This document shows positions 39,601 through 50,879 of a DNA stretch of 64,000 bases, one piece after another. A program made the translations under genes and the position numbers. This DNA is from Trichoplax adhaerens (lineage: Eukaryota; Placozoa; Uniplacotomia; Trichoplacea; Trichoplacidae). The notes beneath the pieces are model-generated. The model saw nothing but the letters and a program-made list of their open reading frames with translations. It was not told where the DNA came from and searched no databases. Every line of letters begins with the position of its first letter. Position 1 is the stretch's first letter. The stretch lies in contig NW_002060945.1 in the NCBI RefSeq assembly GCF_000150275.1, forward strand, positions 9,197,650 through 9,261,649, in the 5' to 3' direction.

Positions 39601-42600
39601 ATCTTTTTACTGCATAGAATCGATGTAGTAGCACTGTGCGATCTGGTTTGATCAGGAAAGGATTGTACAATGCCTCTCAAAAGAAGAAACTAGTGAGTAC
39701 AAGACCTATTGCCATACTGTAGTTGGTCACGACATCGAGTAGCTGCGAGTAAAAAGAATGTCGCCAACTGATGCCAAAGAGACTAGACAACCTAGAACAT
39801 CATTGTGCTCGATATCCTATAGTATCATAGTTAATGAAAGAAGAAATAATGTCGCCAATGACGTCCAATATAGGACTACGGGAGCGACATAACTTTTGTA
39901 CACGAGTCCGACTATGGTGGAGATCGACCACAATTATGGAGTAGAGAACAAGATACTTGTAGGCCGATTGGACTAATCAAAAAGACAGCAACATCTTTTT
40001 ACTGCATAGAATCGATGTAGTAGCACTGTGCGATCTGGTTTGATCAGGAAAGGATTGTACAATGCCTCTCAAAAGAAGAAACTAGTGAGTACAAGACCTA
40101 TTGCCATACTGTAGTTGGTCACGACATCGAGTAGCTGCGAGTAAAAAGAATGTCGCCAACTGATGCCAAAGAGACTAGACAACCTAGAACATCATTGTGC
40201 TCGATATCCTATAGTATCATAGTCAATAAAACAAGAAAGGATGTCGCAAATGACGTCCAATATAGGACTACGGGAGCGACATGACTTTTGTACAGGAGGA
40301 AGGAAGCACTCGTCGAGATGGACTACAGTCATGGAGTCAAGGACTCGAAAAACAAGATAACTTTAGGCTAATAAGACTACTAAAAAAATTCAGCAACATC
40401 TTTTACTGCATAGAATCGATATAGTAGCACTGTGCGATCTAGTTTGATCAGGAAAGGATTGTACAATGCCTCTCAAAAAAAGAAACTAGTGAGTACAAAA
40501 CCTATTGGCATACTGGAGTTGGTCACGACATCGTGTAGCTGCGAGTAAAAAGAATGTCGCCAACTGATGCCAAAGAGACTAGACAACCTAGAACATCATT
40601 GTGCTCGATATCCTATAGTATCATAGTCAATAAAACAAGAAAGGATGTCGCCAATGACGCCCAATACAAGGCAGCAGGAGCGACATGACTTTTGTACAGA
40701 AGGAAGGAAGCACTCGTCGAGATGGACTGCAGTCATGGAGTCAAGAATAGACTCAAGAACTCAAAAAATAAGATAACTTTAAGCTAATAGGACTACTCAA
40801 AAAATTCAGCAAAACCTTTTACTGCATCAAGTGTATGTGGCAGCACTGTGCGATCTAATTCAATTAGTAAAATGCCTCCCAAAAGAAGAAACTAATGGTG
40901 GCTTGTAGATCGCCTTTCTACTCTTGACTCAAGTGCATCGTTGGCTGGCCACTTGCAATGCAGAAATTGCTTCCTAGCTACTTCCAGCTCGCTATCAAGA
41001 CTGCTAAAAGAAGGAAATGAGAGATTTCCTTCTACAGGGAATGGATGAATTGTTCTACCTCGACGCTACCGTATTCGTCAATAAAGTCCATAAGCGCCAT
41101 CATGCTGCTCTCGTCTTGTCGTGACTGGCTATAGAAGTTCATAAACCGTAAGCGCCCATTTGTGTTGGATAGGTCGATGGCATATTAGCATCGCTGGGTA
41201 GCACAGCAGTTAAGCTCTAATTCAATTTTCACTTGATTCAAAGCAATGGAATGAATTTGATTCAATGGGAAAAGCCTTCAAGAACATTCAACTAGGATGA
41301 AATTTCCTTCACTCATAGTGATCAGCCCAGTGTGGTGTGCACACTCGTTAACAGTCGATGCCTGGCCAAAATATCCACACCAAATCACCAATGTAGGACT
41401 TTATGAGTCAGCAGCAAACTCAAGCTGTGACTTGTCAATACTATTTTGTTAGTGGTCAATATCCCTAAAAGGATTAGTAAAAAACTTCAACTAGAAAGGA
41501 AATTGCTTAGCCTAGCCGCTAAAACGGCTTTATTCAGACACAGCATCGATGTACACTTGCTCCCCTGGTACAGCACTGTGTGCTCAGCTGCTGCGCCTTG
41601 TGCGACCCATGCTAATGTCAAAATACGATAGAAGTCTAGCAGGAATTGCTGGAAAAATAGACTGGTAAAACAGGACTAGTTTACTTTTAAAAGATAGACC
41701 TCTAGCAAGGATTGCTGGAAAAGTGGACCGGTAAAACAGGACTAGTTTACTTTTAAAAGATTGGCCTCTAGCAAGGATTGCTGAAAAAATGGGCAGGTAA
41801 AACAAAACTAGTTTACTTTTAAAAGACAGGCCTCTAGCAAGGATTGCTGGAAAAATGGGCAGGTAAAACAAGACTAGTTTACTTTTAATAGATAGGCCTC
41901 TAGCAAGGATTGCTGGAAAAATAGACTGGTAAAACAGGACTAGCTTACTTTTAAAAGACAGGCCTCCAGCAAGGATTACTGGAAAAATAGACTGGTAAAA
42001 CAGGACTAGCTTACTTTTAAAAGACAGGCCTCCAGCAAGGATTGCTGGAAAAATGAGCAGGTAAAACAAGACTAGTTTACTTTGAAAACATGAATCTTTG
42101 GAAGTGATTGCTGGAAAAATTGGCAGGGTAAAGTGCGACTAGTTTACTTTTGAGAGGCTCTAGTAGACATAGCATGACTAGTTTACTTTTTACATTAAGG
42201 TTAAAAGACATACTAGCAGCAATCAGTGGAAAAGTTGGCAGATAAAACATGACTATTTACTTTGGAGAAACAGATCTGTAGCTAGCAGCAATTACTGGAA
42301 AATGGGTCAATAAGACATGACTAGTTTACTTTGAAAAGACAGACCTTTAGCGATCGCATGAAAAATGGGCAGGTAAAGGTAAAATACGGCTATGTCAAAG
42401 ATAGGCCTCTAGCTAGCTGCAATGAGTGGGGAAAATTGGCTAGACTATACCATTATGCTTTGCTAAAGGCTACAGTGCCGTCTATCGCGCAAATCCAGTT
42501 AGTCATAATCATGATGGAAAACTACAGTGCTACCCTAATCTCCAATGTGCACGCAGGATAGTATAGCGGTGGCAAGGTGTGTAGTTTACTTGTAACACAA

Positions 42601-44447
42601 GATAGATCAAGGCGATTTCATTTCTCAGTTATCTTCAGACGCTGTCATTATCCACTGTTAGTAAATTGCATGGAGAAGGTTAATTGTAAGAACGAGCTCG
42701 AGCATACAGTATTGTAGAATAATCCGATTTCACACTCTTCTAATCCATCCAACTTCTATAAACAATGTCCAAGGTGCAGTTTATTTAACTCCTTCTGTAC
42801 ACACAGTCATGACACTACAGGACATGGATTGAGTTCTATTAATGTCGATGATAATCGAGTGCAGCAGGCATTCAAAAAAGTGCCCAAATTCAGACGTTGA
42901 GACAGCTTCAATCTTGTACTCTTTCAATCACTATTCTTGATTTTATGCTCCCATCCTACTACAGTTTATCCGTCATGTCGAGATGGTAGTAATAACCATT
43001 TCAAAGCATGAGCGGGCAATCGAATGGCAGTGCAATATTTGTTGGGCTTGGTCGAGTTATTATTGACTGACAAGAATAAACAATTTCAATATCGATGCAA
43101 AAGTGGATGGCATACCATCCATGGCAATCGATACTCTTGTCAGTCTTTTACAATTTGATCAAAGCAATCTATAAAGAAAGACATGAGTAAAGGAAGCAAC
43201 ACAGAGTCGACAATGCTATTTCACGCCATTTTTAGCCAACGAATCTATAGAGAGAGGCATCAGTAAAGAGACGAAGGCGTCGACAATGCTATTTTCAAGC
43301 CATTTTTGGGGGGGGGGGGGTATCTAGGAAAGAATAGAACGCGTAATGATGATGGTAAACGTGATCTTCCTCTTCAACGATAGCGATACAGTCATGGAGT
43401 TAACGTCGACATTCACAAGTCTACTTTGAATGCATGGACTATTGCCATCGGGCGAATTAACCGTTCCATTTTCCATTCTTAATCACCACAGCAACAATAC
43501 AGTTGACAAGGAACTCAGCCTGTTTATCCTAAAGAGCAGTAAGAAATGCTCTCTTGATTCATGAATCCTGTCTACCGTTGTGGTTGGTTGCATCAAGTTA
43601 AGATGGACGCTAATAGCCTAGCCCTAGACAGTATGAATACTGAGTCATTGTAGAGTTTGATGTAGAAGACTTGGAGCTAAATCAAACTCACGGTGTCCAT
43701 TAGCGTTTCTAGATTGGAAGTGGGAAACAACCTCCCCCCCCCCCAAAAAAAACAATCCATATTATAGAAACTTCCGCTTGACTGTCATCCTATCATAACC
43801 ATGTAGACACTAGCACTACTGTCCATTAATCGACAGTAAACTCTTCTACTGTCGATGGATGGAAAAAAAAGCAGCAAAAAAAACAAGCGGTAACGTCGAC
43901 GCCTATCTCCATCACTGTCTTTGTAGTGTCCAAATAACATTGAATCATAATCGCAATTGAAGACGATGAATGGAGGATATAGACAGCACGATAGACTATC
44001 GCTATGGAAGGGTAAGCAAGCAGCCATACTGTATTCCACTCTATTCAGGCTTTCTTTGCTAAACAGATCCTGTCATGCTTGACAATATCATCAATCGGAC
44101 ATACTACTGTCGACATGTTGTCAAGGTAGTTTTTGTCCAATAGTTAAAAAACACTCTGTTGGAGAAGACCATTGGGGGGAAAAAAACATCAAACTATCCG
44201 TCTACAAGAGTTGTTGTTGATGATAGCCTACCTTACGACTAATTTTATCTAATGCTTGATCTTCACCACTATAATTCTTGGCGGCGATCATGGATCGCTT
44301 TCTGATCAGACCAGACGATCTGCGATCACTTTTACTTGTTGTTTCATCGTGATCATCACCAGGCGTTGTCATGCTCTTGTTGGCATCATCGCTTGTATTT
44401 CCTACACTTGTATTGGTATCAGCAACTTGATTCTCGCTATCATCCAT
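30671..44447 (-). CDS. LRRFIP-like: LRRFIP1/2 orthologue, flightless-I interacting coiled-coil protein (11 exons)
   Basis: Read on the minus strand, exons are 44447-44232, 38525-38439, 32781-32722, 32529-32422, 32308-32199, 32097-32037, 31929-31834, 31720-31613, 31513-31414, 31307-31228 and 30781-30671. Together they give 378 codons plus TGA, all phases matching. Residues 1-60 are acidic and Ser/Thr-rich. The family signature spans the first intron: YSGEDQALDKISRK (exon 1) then [17 protein letters not shown] (exon 2), close to the vertebrate [34 protein letters not shown]. Residues 158-250 and 283-370 are heptad-rich coiled coil (EENFKKAMLSNSQLVNEK; LEQENTRLE), and the end NRRLDKVKGKTHL matches the family's HLAKRLEKMKANRTAL. 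LRRFIPs bind the LRR domain of flightless-I, and vertebrate members act in Wnt (dishevelled) and MyD88 signalling. It is convergent with the ankyrin gene. Introns 1 and 2 are about 5.7 kb each and full of tandem repeats. Confidence 0.92.
33150..34330. repeat. Tandem repeat in LRRFIP intron 2, about 220-270-bp higher-order unit
   Basis: The phrase 'gtatatggagaagtaattca' recurs near 33497, 33718, 33980 and 34255. Each occurrence is followed by a cttcaatattga.at.tagatcat segment, a ttgaccaaag segment, then a tcgcatcgatggt segment and 'ttagttggaaacttt'. Earlier, more diverged copies start at about 33170, where the short motif 'gaaacttt.a.ttattagtagagtat' repeats about every 110-130 bp. The copies do not share an open frame. 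One unit is interrupted by the palindrome at 33629-33710. Confidence 0.8.
33629..33710. repeat. 82-bp near-perfect palindrome without loop
   Basis: The two 41-bp halves are reverse complements, centred between 33669 and 33670 (ttttg|caaaa), with three mismatched positions by my reading. The outer ends are tatatatatgtcgtttacc and its complement. It sits inside one copy of the intron-2 repeat. A transcript of the LRRFIP pre-mRNA could fold it into a long hairpin. It may be a foldback element or the product of an inverted duplication. Confidence 0.85.
36105..36900. repeat. Tandem repeat in LRRFIP intron 2, about 175-200-bp unit, 4-5 copies
   Basis: Copies are marked by 'ttagccaaga' or 'ttggccaagact' near 36113, 36313, 36511 and 36687. 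Each is followed by a gaat.tatcgttta.agtag segment, attttcag, a gataaag..agaaaa segment, a tgaatgatatcgtt segment and 'catcatggaggatat.tctatacgatgact'. A more diverged fifth copy runs to about 36900. Period and content differ from the neighbouring arrays. No coding content. Confidence 0.8.
37394..38405. repeat. 202-bp satellite-like tandem array, five copies
   Basis: Copies start with 'tgtacaactagcaagttgta' at 37394, 37596, 37798, 38000 and 38203, giving periods of 202, 202, 202 and 203 bp. Copies 1-3 are nearly identical; copies 4 and 5 carry a few substitutions (caatcctt to tatcctcc, wattgagatc to attaagatc). Each unit contains two dyads: acaact-agca-agttgt and gatgatgg-tcctctccg-ccatcatc. 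The array lies in LRRFIP intron 2 and ends about 35 bp before exon 2 (38439-38525). No frame is open through the units. Confidence 0.95.
38885..40905. repeat. About 390-475-bp tandem repeat in LRRFIP intron 1, five copies
   Basis: Recurrent blocks are gtcgccaatgacg.ccaata, gggagcgacatgacttttgt, then a gactacagtcatggagt segment, ttactgcatagaatcgatgt, an agcactgtgcgatct segment and aatgcctcccaaaagaagaa. The last block marks copies near 39190, 39670, 40063, 40467 and 40872. Copies at about 39660-40050 and 40050-40450 are almost identical over more than 150 bp, so the latest duplication is recent. The open frames inside are not conserved between copies. Confidence 0.85.
41636..42380. repeat. 66-bp minisatellite in LRRFIP intron 1
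   Basis: About six well-preserved units (41636-42080) read 'ctctagcaaggattgctgga', then aaaatgggcaggtaaaacaa or similar, then 'gactagtttacttttaaaag'. Diverged units extend to about 42380. Because 66 is a multiple of three, one minus-strand frame (42069-41584) stays open and repeats a 22-residue unit (ILARGLSFKSKLVLFYQS..). A related fragment, tttaagagtaaactagt, occurs in reverse orientation near 51403. Confidence 0.9.
43170..43325. repeat. Short direct duplication ending in a 13-nt poly-G run
   Basis: A segment containing 'gtcgacaatgctatttt' and a gccattttt run occurs twice about 75 bp apart. The second copy runs into 13 consecutive G (43308-43320). A matching poly-C run of about 11 lies at 43734-43744. 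Both are in LRRFIP intron 1. Confidence 0.8.
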
Positions 44448-44759
44448 TTCTTTTCAATCCTATTTTGAATACAAATACAACTATTTTACTTTGCCTGATC
44501 ATCGTATTATCGACGAAAAAGGTTCCATGCTGATGATAGATCGGCAGTCCTTTCTCATCCTTAGTCAATATTCAACTTAATCCCAACACCATCATGAAGA
44601 CCAACAACACTTTTAGACTGTCCAACCTACCGTCAAGATGATGGTGGCGTCTTTCTTGCTCGCTCTACTCGTATAATACGGATTGCAAACTATCAACAGT
44701 GTTGTACAATGGTTAACGGCTTAATCTACAGGTGGATTAAGCTAATACAGCCAAGTCGA

Positions 44760-46690
44760 GAGGCTAATTTTCTCCAATCAACAATTTGGATGGACAACTT
44801 GGGCCTATGTCGGCAATAGTCTGGCTAGGCAGATTGGCCAAGGAGAAAATGCTAACCCACCCATCAACGTCCGTCCGTACTATATCCAGATCGACACTGC
44901 GTTGTAAGCTACCGTATGCGGAGTGCAAGTGGACGCTCAGCTTGGCTTCCATGGTAGTCGAGATACGCAAACAAGGTTTTGATGCGTATACTGCATCTAT
45001 TCTAAGGCGGGGAGCAGTGGTGTTGGCTTTTGCAAGCTGTCTGCAAGTCGATGCAAGGCTTGCCACCGATGGTGGTCGAGAAATTCAAACAAGGCAAGCA
45101 ATCCTATGCTGCATCCACTGCAATGCGATGCAGCGTTTTAATCTAGTGCATGTTGTGCAATTGGATGCAAGGCTTGGTAACGATTGCAAACAAGGAATTG
45201 ACTTCCACACAGCATCGACTGCAATTCGATGCAACGTTGTAACCTATTGCAAGCCATCTGTAAGTTGATGCAAAGGCTTGGCACCGATTGCAATCGAGAA
45301 ACGCAAAGAACGGATAGACTCCTATACTGCATCCACTGCAAAGCGATGCAGCGTTCTAACCTAGTGCATGTTGTGCAATTGGATGCAAGGCTTGGTAACG
45401 ATTGCAAACAAGGAATTGACTTCCACACAGCATCGACTGCAATTCGATGCAACGTTGTAACCTATTGCAAGCCATCTGTAAGTTGATGCAAAGGCTTGGC
45501 ACCGATTGCAATCGAGAAACGCAAAGAACGGATAGACTACTATACTGCATCCACTGCAATGCGATGCAGCGTTCTAACCTAGTGCATGTTGTGCAATTGG
45601 ATGCAAGGCTTGGTAACGATTGCAAACAAGGAATTGACTTCCACACAGCATCGACTGCAATTCGATGCAACGTTGTAACCTACTGCAAGCCATCTGTAAG
45701 TTGATGCAAAGGCTTGGCACCGATTGCAATCGAGAAACGCAAAGAACGGATAGACTCCTATACTGCATCCACTGCAATGCGATGCAGCGTTCTAACCTAG
45801 TGCATGTTGTGCAATTGGATGCAAGGCTTGGTAACGATTGCAAACAAGGAATTGACTTCCACACAGCATCGACTGCAATTCGATGCAACGTTGTAACCTA
45901 CTGCAAGCCATCTGTAAGTTGATGCAAAGGCTTGGCACCGATTGCAATCGAGAAACGCAAAGAACGGATAGACTCCTATACTGCATCCACTGCAATGCGA
46001 TGCAGCGTTTTAATATAGTGCATGTTGTGCAATTGGATGCAAGGCTTGGTAACGATTGCAAACAAGGAATTGACTTCCACACAGCATCGACTGCAATTCG
46101 ATCCAACGTTGTAACCTACTGCAAGCCATCTGTAAGTTGATGCAAAGGCTTGGCACCGATTGCAATCGAGAAACGCAAATAACGGATAGGCTCCTATACT
46201 GCATCCACTGCAATGCGATGCAGCGTTCTAATCTACTGCATGTTGTGCAATTGGATGCAAGGCCTGGTAACGATTGCAAACAAGGAATTGACTCCCAATT
46301 CGACACAGCGTTGTAAGGTAGTTATAACCTACTGCAAGCTATCTGTCACTTGTAACCTACTGCATGTTATGCAATTGGATAGAAGGCCTCGTAACGATTG
46401 CAAGCAACGGATTGACTCCCATACTGCATGTACTGCAATTCGACGCAGCGTTGTAACCTACTTGTAACCTACTGCAAACTATCCACAAGTTGACACAAGG
46501 CTTAGCACCGATAGTAGTCGAGAAACGCAAACAAGGATTGACTCCTCTCTTGCATCTACTGCAATATGCGACACAGCGTTGCAACTTAATGCGTACTGTC
46601 AACCATCTGATGCAGGGCCTCGTACTAATTAATTCTAGTCGAAAAATGCAAACTAGGGATTGACTGCCATGCTGCATCTACTGTACTGTA
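44760..46690. repeat. 218-bp dimeric satellite upstream of LRRFIP
   Basis: From about 45100 to 46300 the sequence repeats with an exact 218-bp period; for example 'gatgcaacgttgtaaccta' recurs 218 bp apart at about 45229, 45447, 45665 and 45883. Each unit is itself two related halves of about 109 bp: half A has ggcttggtaacgattgcaaa ... gatgcaacgttgtaac, half B has ggcttggcaccgattgcaat ... gatgcagcgttctaac. The flanks (44760-45100 and 46300-46690) are single diverged half-units. Overlapping open frames of 85 and 104 codons recur identically because the array is homogeneous; they are not genes. Confidence 0.95.
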
Positions 46691-47606
46691 TATCGACACA
46701 GGGTAACAAGGAATCGTACAATCGCCAATAGATAGTGTAATAATCTACCAGTATTCTCAATACATTCTCCACTAAAATATTTCTCCCCACGAATACTACC
46801 TACAATATATACAAAATGACTGGTTGCTATTGGAAAGAAATGATTTTTATTTAAGATAGAATGAAACAATATCAACATAATTTTGTTTCTTTAAGGTCGT
46901 AAGATAATTTCCATATCGTTTGACAACAACTTATAATGCTCCATCAACTATAGCAAACCTTCATAGTACATCTCTTATCAATCGCGTACTACAGTACAAT
47001 ACAATTAATATTAGACTAAAAATGCCAATTCATCAGCTAAAATGCTTGACATTTTACATGATAAAGTGAGTTAATGGTACTCTGTACATTTATACATTAG
47101 TCATGTTCATGGGAAAATGTCATCAATATACTTACTCATCTAGTAGTAGTATTATACGACTGACAACAGTAACTAACAGTAGCTGACTGTAATTCATAAA
47201 AAAAAATAATATCATTTAAATACTAAATTAAGTGTCGGATAAATTCTTTGGAAAGAAATCTTAAACGTGGTACTTTCCATGTGGAAATGATTGATAAACA
47301 TACCTTTTAGCTAAGGTAAGATTTATAATATACAACTACTTTTTTAAAAGCGTTGCTCAAGCATAGCATTGTTCATACTAGTCAAACTAAAATCTACCCG
47401 GGTATGTCGTCTCTATATTACTGTACATACAAACTACAGACGAGCATAACCGTAGTCTAGTAAAACCATAGTGTCCCAATCTTATTACATACATTTAATA
47501 AAAGATTACACTATAGGGTAAAACACAGTAGCCCTTTCTAGTAGCTCTATGAAAGGATATGGATACATTCGAAAAGAATAACCACAATCCAATTACTGCA
47601 TTACAA
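46691..47606. other. Intergenic region downstream of TMEM98-like gene
   Basis: No gene is visible between the end of the 218-bp satellite and the stop codon of the TMEM98-like gene on the minus strand. It should include that gene's 3' UTR. It is AT-rich with scattered tacagta words. Confidence 0.5.
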
Positions 47607-50600
47607 TTAGCACTTGTACGCGTATGCTGCTCCAGCAACATCGGTACTTTCAATCTCGCATCGTTGCATTGAATTACAACCGTCACAATCGTGTAATATA
47701 TGATTTCCAGCTACATTAGCGGCAGCACATTTGAGATTTTCAAATAATACATCCAGTTCTTCTAAATACTCTTTAGTCCATTCAAGAGTATCAGGCTCGT
47801 TAAAAACGCTTTTTATCTTCTGTAGAACATGGAATATAATACGACATTAAATTATTATCATTATCACCAGTCGAAATCTTGACTACAGTAACGTCGACAG
47901 AGATTTGACGCCAACATGACACTACAACTCCTTTATAACTGTATACATAAATAATCCAACAATTTACTACCATAGTGTATGCGTTAATGAGATAGACACG
48001 TCTATCATTAACCAAAAGTAATAATTAATCTCACCTTGAATAGATCTCGAATAGCGCTATTGAGTATATCCGATCTAAAAAATAAAAACAGAAAATAATA
48101 GTATGAAAGGATAGTTCAATTCCAATACGTGATGTTACATCCATTCAACATACACCAATCAATACTAAATTACCAAAGGTATAAAGGATCAAGTAATATG
48201 CACAATTTTACTAATGACAACTTTCACTAGACCATAGATATTATATTACTACCACTCTTAAGTAATTTCTTACTTTGATTCTAACATTCTAGTATCCTCT
48301 CTGCCACTAGCGATCTTCACCAAATCTTCAACACTTGAGTTTACATGAAAGCATTAAAAGACAATTTTAACCAAGACAGGATTGAATAAAACTATAACCG
48401 TCCGACATAAGATATTTATGCCTTCCTATGGCTACAATTATACTGTTCAAATGAAACGCCGGCACCATTTAGCCAGTAGAAAATGCAAAATTTAAAGTTT
48501 GTATAGCATCTATGGTAGGCACTAAAAAATAGTATAGACCAATAGCTTACCAGCTGTCAACTCTTTTGCACAATCGCACCACGTCTTTAACAAATTCACG
48601 CGAACGAAGTTGGATAACATCAGCCATGACAGTAGAGACTAACTTCTCAGTTAAATCGTGACATGTCTACATGTAATGATAATAATCAGCAAAGAATCTC
48701 AAGTAAATCATATGCTGTACTAGTTTTTTGTCTACAGTAGTAACATATCATGTCCAGCTAGTACCCTACCTTTAAGATTTTCACGCAGATAGGAGTTAAA
48801 ACCCTGTGTAAATACAACGAAACGAATTAGTCTATTTTACAGCATCCTTCAATAGAGACTGTATAATTTTGAATGTGTTCTATATTAGTAACAGTCTTAT
48901 TTTACATCATACGTATACAGTGCTATAGCAATAAAGTTTAATAACAACATGATTAACTTCAATTCACGTAAAAAGGCAAGAATCTTAACAAAGATTCATT
49001 ATCTTTACTGATGGCTATATTCAACTGTACTGATAGCATTGATTTTTTTCAGTATCATCTTTGTTTAATGTTACATCGCACTAGTAGTAGTAGTAGTAGC
49101 CTTAACGCAGTACTGTCCTTGTAATCAAGCGAATGCAATAGAGTTCAGTTATCTTGCTAATTGCTAATGGTAACATTCAATTCTATTGATATGATCGGCT
49201 CTTAAGAGCTGTCTTCCTTCACTTTTATAATATACTAGCAGCAGCTTTGTTATGTACTAAATATTAGACAAGTTCAATAGCACCATATAGCACAGTCTAT
49301 TCGTATTAAAGGGCAATATTATCGCAATTTCTTATAATAATACAGCAAATATAATAAGACTCATTTATCTTTGCTAATGGTAATCTTCAATTTTACTGAC
49401 GTCATCGACTTTAACATTATCTTCGTTCACTGTTATACTATATTAGTAGTAGTTTTATTATACAAAAGATATCAGTAATATTCAATAGCACTATCAAAAG
49501 GCAATATGATTGCAATTTCTTGTAATAAAGCAAATGCAGTAGCCCTCATTTATCTTTGCTGATCGGCAATACTCCATTCTACAGAGGCCATTGATTTTCT
49601 AACATTATCTGTACTTATAACATACTAAGCTAGCTATAGAATGCACTAGAAACTCTTTACCATTACTTGTCTGAAGCTACTAGTAAAATATAGTATGATT
49701 ATTCAACAACCATGAAAAATACATCTTCATGTAGCTATAGGATTGTAGAGGGATACCTTACAGATGTATACTATAATATAGCTACTAGTACTGTTCGGTA
49801 AGAAATGATATGACAATTGGAGTAATTTTGGAGGAAAGTTTTTTAACGCAAAGTGATATGATTGTCTTTCTACTGCTTTAGTATCTGCTACCATAAACAT
49901 ACCTTGACGTCTCACAGAGGCCGTTATCATTTAGTTCATCGTCGTCAAAATCAGGCTGTAAATGATTGTATAAAACACATTATTACTTTGCTAGAAAGTA
50001 TTTCATTTCATTACTTTCATAGTATTTGTGTAGTTTAATAATGACTAAGATAACTCGACTAGTTTTCAACTTGCGCAGCAAATTCCAAATGAATATCGAT
50101 TGTTATTTAAAGTAATTGTAAGACTCTAGAAATCACGAATAAACATAACACAACCTATAGTAATTGTTGATATGATGCTTGATAAAAGTACAATCATTTT
50201 ATCGTATATTGCTTTAACGTTACTAGATAGCTTTCTATCCAATATTAAAAAACTAAAAAACTGATATTATAGCCATAAGGTAGATATTTGAGAATAAAGT
50301 ATTATGTAGAGCTACTTATCCGAAAGAGTAATAAATAGTTACAAAACGTAAACACTCTCAACGAGCGCAGTCATCCTTTCTTGGGAGTGGGTTCGAATGA
50401 ACATCGATAGTAATTTAATATAGTTTAATGACTTTAGTAGAGATCTCTTGTAATATAATCCAACGTAAAGTCTCTACTGCCTGATAAAAGTATCGTTATT
50501 TAATTGCTTTATCTTGTGTTCATTAAAATTGCTAGACAGATTACTATGAAACATGAAAAGGCTTGAAATAAAACATGTAGTTGTATAATAGATATTTCAG

Positions 50601-50872
50601 TCCGAAGAATGGTCCATAGTTACATAGCTCAAAAAAGCTGATTGTAAAATACAGTAAAACCATAATACCTTCTGGAATAGCCTGACTGCAAACGTAACTG
50701 ATTCCTTCTCAAGTAAACCATATGACATACGACAAGTAAAATTGTATTTATTAGCGCTAAAAACCTTATCGTAATACAAACCTGATAGACATCAACTTGT
50801 CGTGAATTGGGTAAAATATGGCTGTTCGTATCATCACTATTTCGAAAGTAGGAACCAGGAGTAAAATCATCA
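47607..50872 (-). CDS. TMEM98: TMEM98 orthologue (minus strand; 5' end incomplete)
   Basis: Exons read on the minus strand are 50872-50782, 49955-49903, 48803-48770, 48666-48551, 48333-48274, 48074-48035 and 47819-47607 (ends TAA), with matching phases. A possible extra 39-bp exon, 50707-50669 (phase 0 at both ends), has a poor acceptor. The core VLTPICVKILKTCHDLTEKL closely resembles vertebrate TMEM98 (CIAILKICHTLTEKLV). It continues with VVRLCKRVDSCVEDLVKIA and LEWTKEYLEELDVLFENLK, matching the family's VVAKRISPRVDDVV and LDWIDQSLSAAEEHLEVL. The C-terminus is longer and Cys-rich (HDCDGCNSMQRCE). Vertebrate TMEM98 is an ER/plasma-membrane protein that binds MYRF and restrains its self-cleavage. 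The expected N-terminal membrane helix is not in the exons placed so far. A candidate upstream piece at about 51149-51097 (NVQCRYESVVEIDR) resembles the family's LQRYDSKPIVDL but does not match in phase. Confidence 0.8.
48985..49650. repeat. Diverged tandem repeat in a TMEM98 intron, about 180-220-bp unit
   Basis: Three to four copies start near 48985, 49147, 49365 and 49550, each with 'ttatctttgctaatggtaa' or a variant. Each then has a ttcaattctactga segment, a cattgattttctaacattatct segment, a tagtagtagt run and a gcaatttcttgtaataa.gcaaat segment. They are strongly diverged and non-coding. Confidence 0.65.
50040..50580. repeat. Diverged 300-bp duplication in a TMEM98 intron
   Basis: Two copies share a gcgcag block, then 'aaatgaatatcgattgttat' or 'gaatgaacatcgatagtaat', then aactcta../taatgactttagtag, tgataaaagta and a ttgctagacag-like ending. 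The copies start near 50078 and 50369. No coding content. Confidence 0.5.
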
Positions 50873-50879
50873 CTGTAAA

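Noticed and set aside
41584-42069. 161-codon minus-strand frame with a 22-residue repeat as an independent gene
   Set aside because: It is a by-product of a 66-bp tandem repeat inside an LRRFIP intron. Its N-terminal and C-terminal parts are not distinct from the repeat. Kept only as a finding.
45138-46306. Repeated open frames of 85 and 104 codons on both strands
   Set aside because: They recur every 218 bp because the satellite is homogeneous. The period is not a multiple of three, frames on both strands overlap, and no start context or family is visible.
50771-50876. Alternative frame of the TMEM98 exon (VMILLLVPTFEIVMIRTAIF) as the missing membrane helix
   Set aside because: It would fit the phase of the 51.1-kb candidate exon, but it then fails to join the PDFDDDEL exon in frame. 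The DDFTPGSYFR frame does join, so I kept that one.
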